A DNA stretch of 64,000 nt. It comes from Anaerolineae bacterium. Its GTDB lineage: Bacteria > Chloroflexota > Anaerolineae > 4572-78 > J111. The DNA lies in NCBI GenBank assembly GCA_023151115.1, contig JAKLJP010000007.1, positions 195,280 to 259,279 on the forward strand. Reading direction: 5' to 3'. Shown here in pieces: positions 34,622 to 42,900 of the stretch. The notes beneath the pieces were generated by a model. The model was not told the origin of the DNA. It worked only from the letters and a program-made list of their open reading frames with translations, and made no database searches. How positions within the stretch are numbered: the first letter of the stretch is position 1; each line of letters opens with the position of its first letter. Made by a program: the position numbers and the translations under genes.

Positions 34622-34801
34622 TTACCAGCCCTGCTCATCTTTATCGCTGCGGCGGTTGATCCAAGCCTCGCGGGCCGAGGATACGGTATCTCGCTCACCG
34701 CTTTTCATGATAATGATGATTCCCACGGCCAGCCCTGCCAGCACCAGCAGGGCTACAGCGCAGAGACTCACCATCAGAACCAAGCTGACAATCATCACCA
34801 T
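34622..34801 (-). CDS. Small single-helix membrane protein (57-59 aa)
   Basis: The minus-strand frame encodes a hydrophobic N-terminal helix (MIVSLVLMVSLCAVALLVLA, continuing GLAVGIIII) and a charged cytoplasmic tail (SGERDTVSSAREAWINRRSD). Starts are ATG 34801 or, better spaced from ACGGAG, ATG 34795. It is antisense to the direction of folE and the trp genes. No family is recognised. The clear helix-plus-charged-tail design and the ribosome binding site support it. Confidence 0.5.
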   Translation of the reverse strand: MVMIVSLVLMVSLCAVALLVLAGLAVGIIIIMKSGERDTVSSAREAWINRRSDKDEQGW

Positions 34802-34997
34802 CTCCGTCGTAAATAGACCGCCGAAGACTTTTTATCATCGGTGGTGCGCAGTACCTCGTGACGGCTCTTACCAAACCCTTGATAAAGGTTACTAACCATT
34901 ATAACATGGAATGGTTATGTTGTTGCTTCGTTTCATCAAACAATCCTACCCCTTCTTAAAACGACCCAAGTCCAGGGTGAGATAGGCAAAATAGGTC

Positions 34998-35026
34998 TTG
35001 ACAAAAATTTCTATCTATGATAAATT
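34998..35026 (+). promoter_or_regulatory. Promoter of the trp T-box leader
   Basis: A perfect TTGACA (34998-35003), a 17-base spacer and TAAATT (35021-35026) preceded by TGA (extended -10). The predicted start near 35033 lies just before the first T-box stem. Confidence 0.7.
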
Positions 35027-35040
35027 GTTGGCAATTCAAA

Positions 35041-35387
35041 CTCAAAGATGTTGACCAGGAAGAGTAACCCCTCAAGCGGCGTTCAGAGAGTCGGCTGCCC
35101 GGTGTGAGGCCGGTACGAGCGCGAGTGGTGAATGGGCCTGCGAGTTGCGCCCCGAACGTGTCACCAGTAGGCCGCGCCGGAGCCTCCACCGTTATCAGGG
35201 AGACGGATATTCAAGCCCAATGCGGCTGCGTATCTACTGAGTGAAACTGGCTCCAAACCTTGTGTGTTTCACGCAAGGTTTTTCTTTTTAAGCCGGTTTA
35301 AATGGGGTGGCACCACGGGAAATCAACCTCTCGTCCCCGTCAAGTTCAATCTATTTTTGGACTCGACGGCGGCGGGAGGTTTTTTTA
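35041..35387 (+). promoter_or_regulatory. T-box riboswitch, tRNA-Trp specific
   Basis: Visible T-box parts in order: a stem I base with AGAGTAA (35061-35067), the distal CAGAGAGTCGG / GGTGTGAGGCCGG elements (35084-35113), a specifier loop GTGAA-TGG-GCC with the Trp codon at 35133-35135, a stem II/III region with CAGTAGG..CGCCGG and CGTTATCAGGG, and the T-box bulge GGGGTGGCACCACGGG (35304-35319) that pairs with the acceptor end of uncharged tRNA. A competing terminator follows. Uncharged tRNA-Trp should stabilise the antiterminator and turn on trpE and the genes after it. Confidence 0.9.
35327..35387 (+). terminator. Regulated terminator of the T-box leader
   Basis: CCTCTCGTCCCCGTC pairs with GACGGCGGCGGGAGG across a 25-base loop and is followed by seven T. 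Its 5' arm begins eight bases after the T-box bulge, so the antiterminator and terminator exclude each other. Confidence 0.85.
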
Positions 35388-35393
35388 TTTCGG

Positions 35394-35464
35394 CAGACAG
35401 TAGATGGTGGACAGTAGATAGGGAAAGTACTTCCCTGTCTACCGTCTACTGTCTACCGTCTACT
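35394..35464. repeat. ACAGTAGATGG hairpin repeat in the trpE leader
   Basis: GACAGTAGATGGTGGACAGTAGATAGGGAAG faces CTTCCCTGTCTACCGTCTACTGTC. It lies between the T-box terminator and the trpE ribosome binding site. Confidence 0.8.
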
Positions 35465-35483
35465 TATACAACTGGAGGGCAGC

Positions 35484-36980
35484 ATGTACAAACCAACCTT
35501 AGAGCAAGTGGAAGCGATGGCGGACAAGGGCAACCTGATCCCTATCCATCGCGATTTGCCGGCGGATATGGAGACGCCGGTCAGTATCTATCTCAAATTA
35601 CAGGACGAAGGCTCCAGCTTCTTGCTGGAGTCGGTTTCCGGTGGTGAGCAGGTGGCCCGCTACTCCTTTATTGGGGTGCGCCCGCGCGGACTGATGACCA
35701 CCTTTGGCAACGAAGTCTACATTGCCAGCGATGGTTATGGCCGCTCGGTGCCGCTGGAAAATGGGCTGGACCCACTGGAGGTCTTAAAAAGAGAAATGTC
35801 GCGCTACAAGCCGGTGCGCCTGGCCGACTTGCCCCGCTTCATCGGCGGCGCGGTGGGTTTTCTCAGCTACGATGCGGTGCGCCGCTTTGAGCGTCTGCCC
35901 GACAACAACCCCGACGAACTCCACGTGCCCGAAGCCGCTTTCATGATTGCCCACACCTTGGTGGTTTTTGACCACGCTCGCCAACGCCTGCAAGTGGTCG
36001 CTAACGCCGATTTGACCCGCGGCGATGTTCGTACCGCTTATCAGCGAGCCATTTCCCGCATTGACGAAGTGATAGCCCGCCTCAATGCGCCCCTGCCGGA
36101 AGTGCCGCCGCCCAACGATGTCAGCCACAACGGCCTGGTTTCCAACTTTACCGTAGAAGCGTACCGGGAGACGGTCAATAAGGCCAAAGAATACATCGCC
36201 GCCGGTGATATTTTCCAGGTGGTTCTCTCGCAGCGTCTGTCACGCCGGACAACGGCCCATCCCTTTGCCATCTACCGGGCGCTGCGCATGCACAACCCCT
36301 CTCCCTATATGGTTTTTATGCGGTTTCCCGGTGGGGTCGGCGGACCACCGCTGCATGTTATCTCGGCCAGCCCGGAGATGCACGTGCGGCTGGAAGAAGG
36401 CATAGCCGAACTGCGGCCCATTGCCGGGACCCGCTGGCGCGGCCTGACCGTCGAAGAGGATATTGCCCTGGCTGAAGAACTGCTTGAAGATGAAAAAGAG
36501 CGGGCCGAGCACATTATGCTGGTTGATTTGGGCCGCAACGACCTGGGCCGGGTGTGCGACTACAACACGGTGCAGGTTGAAGAGTTGATGGTGGTTGAGC
36601 GTTATTCCCACGTCATGCACATCGTTTCTGATGTACGCGGCAAACTCAAAGCGGGCTACGATGCCTTTGACCTGCTGCGGGCTACCTTCCCGGCCGGAAC
36701 TGTCAGCGGCGCCCCCAAAGTGCGGGCCATGGAAATCATTGACGAGTTGGAACCGACTCGCCGGGGGATTTACGCCGGGGTCATCGGCTACATCGGCTAC
36801 GACGGCACAATGGACTCCTGCATCGCCATCCGCACCGCCGTGATGCAGGGCGATACCGTCCACATTCAAGCCGGCGGCGGCATCGTCGCCGACAGCGACC
36901 CGCAGCGCGAATACGAAGAGAGCTGGAACAAAGCCAAAGCCATGGCCGAGGCAGTCAAATATGCTGAACAACAAAGATAA
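35484..36980 (+). CDS. trpE: Anthranilate synthase component I
   Basis: 498 residues, full length. The N-terminal domain contains the feedback site region (YLKLQDEGSSFLLESVSGGEQVARYSFIG). The chorismate-binding domain has FQVVLSQRLSRRT, PSPYMVFMRFPG, RPIAGTRWRG, MLVDLGRNDLGRVC, FPAGTVSGAPKVRAMEIIDELE and AGGGIVADSDPQREYEE. It converts chorismate to anthranilate with glutamine-derived ammonia from the TrpG half of the next protein. It is first after the T-box. Confidence 0.96.
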   Translation: MYKPTLEQVEAMADKGNLIPIHRDLPADMETPVSIYLKLQDEGSSFLLESVSGGEQVARYSFIGVRPRGLMTTFGNEVYIASDGYGRSVPLENGLDPLEVLKREMSRYKPVRLADLPRFIGGAVGFLSYDAVRRFERLPDNNPDELHVPEAAFMIAHTLVVFDHARQRLQVVANADLTRGDVRTAYQRAISRIDEVIARLNAPLPEVPPPNDVSHNGLVSNFTVEAYRETVNKAKEYIAAGDIFQVVLSQRLSRRTTAHPFAIYRALRMHNPSPYMVFMRFPGGVGGPPLHVISASPEMHVRLEEGIAELRPIAGTRWRGLTVEEDIALAEELLEDEKERAEHIMLVDLGRNDLGRVCDYNTVQVEELMVVERYSHVMHIVSDVRGKLKAGYDAFDLLRATFPAGTVSGAPKVRAMEIIDELEPTRRGIYAGVIGYIGYDGTMDSCIAIRTAVMQGDTVHIQAGGGIVADSDPQREYEESWNKAKAMAEAVKYAEQQR

Positions 36981-36987
36981 AACAACG

Positions 36988-37056
36988 GCAGGGGGGCTGG
37001 GGAGCAGGGGAGACCCTCTTCCCCTACTCCCTACTACTTACTACCTACTCCCGTTT
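36988..37056. repeat. GGGGAGCAGG / CCTACTCC repeat between trpE and trpGD
   Basis: GGGGGGCTGGGGAGCAGGGGAG faces CCCCTACTCCCTACTACTTACTACC. The unit family matches 9944-10013. The trpG ribosome binding site (AGGAGG) follows. Confidence 0.7.
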
Positions 37057-37070
37057 TTAGGAGGACACTC

Positions 37071-38750
37071 ATGATTTTACTCATTGATAATTACGACTCT
37101 TTTACCTACAATCTGGCCCAATACCTGGGCGAGTTGGGTTATAAAATTGAAGTGCGCCGCAATGATGCGATTACGCTGGATGAGATTGTGGCTATGAAAC
37201 CTGACCAGATTGTAATTTCGCCGGGGCCGGGCACGCCCGATGACGCCGGCATTTCGCTGGCCTTAATCGAACGCTTTTATCGGGAAATTCCGATTTTGGG
37301 CGTCTGCCTGGGGCATCAGGCCATCGGTCAGGCTTTTGGAGGCAAAGTGGTGCGGGCCAACAAAATTATGCACGGCAAAGTCTCGCCCATCGAGCACAAC
37401 GGGCAGGGCATCTTCCACAATCTGCCCAGCCCGCTGACGGCCACCCGCTACCACTCGCTGATTGTGCAGGAGCCGCTGCCCGACTGCCTGGAAATTACCG
37501 CCAGGGGCAAAGACGCCGAGGTGATGGCCCTGCGCCACAAGGAATATCCTGTAGTGGGGGTGCAGTTCCACCCGGAATCAATTTTAACCGAATACGGCCA
37601 CGAGATGCTGCGCAACTTTTTACAGATCGAGGCCGGTGACTTTGGCCCGGCCAGGCCCACCACTGCGCCGGAACCGGCGGCAGCCGCCGACACCCGCCCC
37701 GCCCCCACTATCATTTTCCCCATCAAAACTGCCATCAACAAAGTGATGAACGGTGAACCGCTCAACATCGAAGAGGCCGAAGAGGTCATGTCACAGATTA
37801 TGGCCGGCGAAGCCACCCCGGCCCAAATTGGGGCCTATCTCACCGCCTTGCGCATGAAGGGAGAAACGGTCGAGGAAATCACCGGCAGCGCCCGCGCCAT
37901 GCGCTCGCTGGCCGCGCCGGTGCGTCCCAACACTGGGCCGGCGGATTTGGTGGACACCTGCGGCACCGGCGGCGACAGCGCCGGGACGTTCAACATCAGT
38001 ACGACGGCGGCGTTTGTGGTTGCCGGAACGGGTCAAAAAGTAGCCAAACACGGCAACCGCTCGGTTAGCAGCAAAAGCGGCAGCGCCGACGTGCTGGCCG
38101 CGTTGGGCGTCAATTTGGAACTAACCCCGGCGCAGGTAGCCCAGGCGATAGACGAGGTAGGGATTGGCTTTCTGTTTGCGCCCAAGCTGCACCCGGCCAT
38201 GAAACACGCCATCGGTCCACGCCGTGAGTTGGGGGTGCGGACGATTTTTAATGTGCTCGGCCCACTGACCAATCCCGCCGGGGCGCAGGCGCAGATTATC
38301 GGTGTGTACGATGAACGCTTGACCGAACCGCTGGCCCAGGTACTCGGTGAGTTGGGCAGCCGGGGGGCGTTTGTGGTGCATGGGCACGGCGGCCTGGACG
38401 AATTGACCACCACCGGCCCCAATCGGGTCAGCCGCCTACAGCAGGGCCAGGTGATCACCGAAACGCTGGACCCGCTGGACTTGGGCTTTGCCCGCGCCTC
38501 GCTGGCCGATTTGTTGGGCGGTACCGCGGAGGAAAACGCCACCATCACCCGCACTATCCTGGCCGGAGGCGAAAATGGGCCACGCCGGGACGTGGTGGTG
38601 CTCAACGCTGCTGCTGCCCTTGTTGCCGCCGGCAAAGCGGCCGACCTGCCTGCCGGTATCAAGCTGGCTAACCAGAGCCTCGACAGCGGCGCGGCTTTGG
38701 CGGTGCTGGAGAATTTTGTTGCGTTTACACAACGATTTCTAAGCCAATAA
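37071..38750 (+). CDS. trpGD: Anthranilate synthase glutamine amidotransferase fused to anthranilate phosphoribosyltransferase
   Basis: 559 residues. The TrpG half (1-190) has [10 protein letters not shown], the nucleophile Cys79 in GVCLGHQ, and the His167/Glu169 pair in [10 protein letters not shown] 25-residue Pro/Ala linker follows. The TrpD half (about 215-559) has [24 protein letters not shown] (phosphoribosyl-diphosphate loop, near 300), [15 protein letters not shown] and a C-terminal helical end. The fusion supplies ammonia to TrpE and adds phosphoribose to anthranilate. Fusion of trpG to trpD is known in enterobacteria as well, so it is not unique, but it is clear here. AGGAGG sits seven bases upstream. 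Confidence 0.95.
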   Translation: MILLIDNYDSFTYNLAQYLGELGYKIEVRRNDAITLDEIVAMKPDQIVISPGPGTPDDAGISLALIERFYREIPILGVCLGHQAIGQAFGGKVVRANKIMHGKVSPIEHNGQGIFHNLPSPLTATRYHSLIVQEPLPDCLEITARGKDAEVMALRHKEYPVVGVQFHPESILTEYGHEMLRNFLQIEAGDFGPARPTTAPEPAAAADTRPAPTIIFPIKTAINKVMNGEPLNIEEAEEVMSQIMAGEATPAQIGAYLTALRMKGETVEEITGSARAMRSLAAPVRPNTGPADLVDTCGTGGDSAGTFNISTTAAFVVAGTGQKVAKHGNRSVSSKSGSADVLAALGVNLELTPAQVAQAIDEVGIGFLFAPKLHPAMKHAIGPRRELGVRTIFNVLGPLTNPAGAQAQIIGVYDERLTEPLAQVLGELGSRGAFVVHGHGGLDELTTTGPNRVSRLQQGQVITETLDPLDLGFARASLADLLGGTAEENATITRTILAGGENGPRRDVVVLNAAAALVAAGKAADLPAGIKLANQSLDSGAALAVLENFVAFTQRFLSQ

Positions 38751-38764
38751 AAAAGACCGGGATT

Positions 38765-38975
38765 TGGGGACCGTGTTATTCTGAAGGGAGCACAGAGAGC
38801 ATCCTGAGTAGTGCGGAACGAAGGGTGCGAGATGGCACGACTTCTTGACGACGCAGCACCCCCTTCGACAAGCTCAGGACACGGCTTCGATACGGTTCGC
38901 TTCGCTCACCTACTCAGGATGCTGTATCCTGAGCGAAGGCTCCCCTGAGCCAAATCGAAGGGTCGAAGGGCTGCT
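38765..38975. repeat. Complex inverted-repeat block between trpGD and trpC
   Basis: It contains CCCTTCGACAAGCTCAGGAC (38871-38890) and its inverse-like partner CCTGAGCGAAGG..CGAAGGG (38932-38970), plus the inverted pair AGCATCCTGAGTAG / CTACTCAGGATGCT (38803-38816 and 38911-38924). The TTCGACAAGCTCAGG motif is a widespread bacterial intergenic repeat. The block carries no gene. Confidence 0.8.
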
Positions 38976-39031
38976 TAACTTCATAACATTGAATCCCCAA
39001 ATCCTGGCATTTGTTGAGTCTGGAAAGAACG

Positions 39032-39892
39032 ATGACAATATTAGACGATATCATCAAATACAAACGCCATGAAGAACTGCCCAAACAGATGCAAGCCCGC
39101 GAGCCGGCCGTCGTGCGGGCCGAGGCCGCCCTATCTCCCAAACCGAGGGATTTTGTGGCCGCCTTACGGGCGACGAACCGGGTGGCCCTGATTGGCGAGG
39201 TCAAAAAAGCATCGCCCAGCAAGGGACTGCTGCGCCACAACTTCGACCCGGTTGAACTGGCTCAAACCTACGCCACCAACGGCGCAGCCGCCATTTCGGT
39301 GCTGACCGATGCTCGATATTTTCAGGGGAAGCTGGAATATTTGAGCCAAATTCGAAAAGCGCTTGCCTCGACCGGGGACCGGAGACCGAAGACCGGAAAT
39401 CTTACACCCCCTACTCCCCGCTTCGCGTCCTTACTTCCTACTCCTCTCCTCCGCAAAGACTTCATCTTTCACCCCTACCAAGTGTACGAAGCTCGCGCTG
39501 CCGGGGCCGATGCGCTGCTGTTGATTGCGGCGGTGCTCAATGATAAAGAGCTGGCCGACCTGCTGGCCTTGACCCGCGAATTAGGTTTAACGGCCTTGAT
39601 TGAAGTCCATGACCGGGTCGAGTTGGAGCGGGTTTTACCCTTACAGCCCCGGCTGATTGGGGTTAACAACCGCGATTTGCGCGATTTTTCGGTGGATTTG
39701 AATCTTTGCATCGAGCTACGCCAGCACGTGCCCGCCGATATCTGCTTTGTGGCCGAAAGCGGCATCCACACGGCAGCGGATGTGGCGCTGCTGGCTAAAG
39801 AGGGCATTGACGCAATTTTGGTCGGCGAGGCGTTGGTGAAGGCGAAGGATGTGGGCAAGAAAGTGAGGGAGTTGATAAATTATGAATTGTGA
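39032..39892 (+). CDS. trpC: Indole-3-glycerol phosphate synthase with an in-frame repeat insertion
   Basis: 286 residues from ATG 39032 (GGAAAG upstream); the TTG at 39011 is not needed. It is a TIM barrel with IGEVKKASPSKG (Lys of the active site), AAAISVLTD, FQGKLEYL, RKDFIFHPYQVYEARAAGADALLLIAA, GVNNRDLRDF and VAESGIH. It converts CdRP to indole-glycerol phosphate. Between LSQIRKA and LLRKDF there are about 26 extra residues (113-138, RRPKTGNLTPPTPRF type) encoded by repeat sequence, exactly in the loop before the RKDF strand. The last residues (INYEL) come from a TGTGAAT repeat. Confidence 0.93.
   Translation: MTILDDIIKYKRHEELPKQMQAREPAVVRAEAALSPKPRDFVAALRATNRVALIGEVKKASPSKGLLRHNFDPVELAQTYATNGAAAISVLTDARYFQGKLEYLSQIRKALASTGDRRPKTGNLTPPTPRFASLLPTPLLRKDFIFHPYQVYEARAAGADALLLIAAVLNDKELADLLALTRELGLTALIEVHDRVELERVLPLQPRLIGVNNRDLRDFSVDLNLCIELRQHVPADICFVAESGIHTAADVALLAKEGIDAILVGEALVKAKDVGKKVRELINYEL
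39370..39450. repeat. GACCGGAG and CCTACTCC repeat inside trpC
   Basis: GACCGGGGACCGGAGACCGAAGACC is followed by CCCCCTACTCCCC and CTTACTTCCTACTCC units. Two repeat families lie side by side, both in frame, adding about 26 codons. Confidence 0.85.
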
Positions 39893-39938
39893 ATTGTGAA
39901 CCTTAACCATTCACAATTGGCTATTCACAATTTCCGCC
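39876..39938. repeat. AATTGTGA hairpin repeat forming the ends of two convergent genes
   Basis: AATTATGAATTGTGAATTGTGAAC faces CATTCACAATTGGCTATTCACAATT. The left arm provides the last codons and stop of trpC and the right arm the last codons and stop of the cyclase gene on the other strand. Confidence 0.8.
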
Positions 39939-42900
39939 ATGACCGCCGCATTGATACGCACGTTTTCCAGGTAACTTTGTTGGAGTTCAAGGTTATGAAT
40001 CAGATCGGCTTTGGCTTTGACTAGATTGTACGCTTCGCGGAGCGCCCACTGCGCTTCCGGCTCATCATTGCGGGCGCGGCAGACTTGAGCGTAAATCCAC
40101 CAGACATTTTGGGGTGGATACTCGCCGCTGCCGGAACTGTTTTGCAGGTGTTCAATGGCTTCGCGCAGGGATTGATAGGCCAACACGGCCTCGCCGGCAG
40201 CCAGGCTGGCTTCGCCCATTGCCGCTAGACTGGCTACATAGTTGCCGATTTCGCCCAGGTCGCGGCGCAGGCTGCAAGCCAGGTGAAAACGGCGCACCGC
40301 TTCCTCGGCCTGGCCGCGAGCCAGGTACAGGTAGCCCAGGTCGTGCAGGCAAAAAGCCGCGCCGCGCCGGTCGCCGATGGTGTTGCGCAGGGCCAGCGAG
40401 CGTTCCAAATTGTCCTGAGCCTGGCGGTAATCGCCCAAAATCGTCTGGACCTGGCCCAGGGTGTTCAGACTGATGCCCTCCCGCAAACGGTCGCCGATGG
40501 CATGACTGATGGAAAGGGCCTGCATATAGCACTGCTGCGCTTGTTCATACCGGCCCAGGCTGGCTTCCAGCAGACCCAAATTGTTGGCGCAGCCGGCCTC
40601 ACCGCCGCGATCACCGCTGCTCCGGTAAATTTCCAGAGCTTGCTGGTAATCCTGGCGGGCCTGTTCGTAATCCGACATCTGGGTGTGGATGAGGCCCAGA
40701 TAATTGAGACTGGTAGCTCTGAGTTGGTCGTCGTTGACTGCGCCCTCAACCGCCAGCACTTGCTGAAAGGCGGCGCGGGCTTCGGCGTAGCGGCCCTGTC
40801 GCCACTCGGTGATGCCCAGGTTGACCAGAGTTCGGGCTGCCCACAGTGGCTGCCCGCTCTGCTCAGCCAGGGCCAGGGTCTCCTGGGCAATCTCGATGGC
40901 GTCGTGATAGTCACCGAGATTAGTTGCCAGTTGCAGCCGCCGGTTGCCCGTTTCCAGTTGATGAGCCAGATCGCCTTCGGCCAGGGCCAGAGCTTTCATG
41001 CGGGTCAGGTCTTCCACCTGAGCCATGCGGTTACCCAAACGGCTGTAGGCCAGTTCCCGGCCGGCCAGCAGGTCGTACTGTACTTTAACAATTTCAAGTT
41101 CTTTAGCTACGGCCAGGGCATCGCCAAAGTAGCCGATGGCGGCTTCGTTGGCGTAGCCGTCGAGCGCTTTTTGACCGGCCAGGCGCAGGTAATGGAGAGC
41201 TTTGTCGCGCTGGTTGCTGCGGGCATAATGGTAAGCCAGCAGGTCCACAATCTCACCCTCGTTCTGGGCGTAGCGGCTCTCTAAAACCGCGCCGATGGTG
41301 GCGTGCAGTTCGCGCCGCTGCGAGTAGAGCATGGTTTCATAGGCCACTTCCTGAGTGATGACATGCTTGAAAAGAAAATCTAGCTCGCTCTCTTTGGCTT
41401 CCTGGCGGGTGAAATCTTTGGCTTGCAGGCTGGCCAGATGAGCATTGAGGGTCGTGGTCGCCGTGACCCAGGGATGGACCGCTTCCAACAGGTCACGCTG
41501 AAAAGTGCGACCAATGGCCGCTGCAACTTTGAGGGTGATTTTTTCGGCCTCCGGCAGCCGGTCAATGCGAGCCAGAACCACTTTTTGCACCGTGTCCGGT
41601 AGTTCCTGCTTATCCAAATCGCCGGTCAGCCGGCACTCACCGTTTTCGATGGTTAGCGCGCCCATGCTCAGCAGCGAATTGAGCAGTTCCTCGATGAAAA
41701 GAGGATTGCCCTGGCCTTTGCGGCCAATCAAATCGGCCAGTGGGGTGGGTAAAGATTTGACGCCCAGCTTGGTCTGGGCCAATTTCAGACCGGCTTCCGG
41801 CCCCAACTCTTCCACCTGAATGGCGGTGGTATGGGGTAAAGCCAACAAACGTTGATAAGACGAAGGGACCGGCTGGCCGAGCGGGCGATGGGCGAGCAGC
41901 AGCAAGATGGGCTGAGTGGCAATTTCGGTGGCCAGGTAGATGGCAAGTTCAAGCGAAAGCTCATCACTCCAGTGGGTATCTTCTAATAAAAGGAGAGTGG
42001 GCCGCTGCTGGGCTTCGGCCAGGGCAATCGTCCGGATAGCGGCGAAAATGTTGTCGCGGCGCAGGTTGTCGCTCAGGTTACGGGTCAGATCGGTTTCATC
42101 AGCCTCCAGGCCCAGAATATTAGCCAGGAGGGGCAGGCGCTCCAGCCAATAAGCTTCGCGCGAACTGGCGGTGTGCTGGGGACCCGTCGCCGGGGCCGAA
42201 GTTGACAAGCGGTGCAGCAGCCGGGTCAGACGCGCCAGGCGTTCTTTGACCGGCAGCCGAGAAGAAAGGCCGGCAATAGAAGAGAGAATACCGCGCCAGG
42301 GCAGGTAGGGAGTTTTGCTGCCATAGCTGACACAATCGCCGCCGTGCGATACGCCGCCGCGCTCCATCCAGCGGCGCACAATTTCGGCGGCCAGGCGGCT
42401 TTTGCCCACCCCGGCTTCGCCGTTGAGCAGCAGCACCTGGCCGGCACCGGCCCAAACCTGGTCGGCCAGGGCCTCAACAATTTTGAGTTCCTTGTCGCGC
42501 CCGGTCAATTCCTGGCTGCTGCGCAGATAGCTCATGACCAATTCTTCCTGATCCTGCTCTTTTTCGCGCAGAGCCATGAAAACGTGACGCAGTTCAGCTT
42601 TGCCCTTGAGGTGAATCTCACCCAAATCCTGGAACTCGAAGAAGCGGTCGGCCTGGCTCTGCACCGAGCGGTCTACCCAAACTTCGCCGGGGCCGGCTTT
42701 TTGCATCAGCCGGGCGGCCAGGTTGACCGTATCGCCGATGACGGTGTACTCCCGGCGCTGCGGCGCACCAAGGGGACCGGCAAACAGCGGCCCGGCGGCC
42801 AGCCCAATTCGGGCTTCCAGGCGGTGGCGAGCAGCCACTTTACCCAACGCCAGGGCGCAAGCGACGGCCCGGACCTCGTCGTCTTCGTGAAAGAAGGGAG

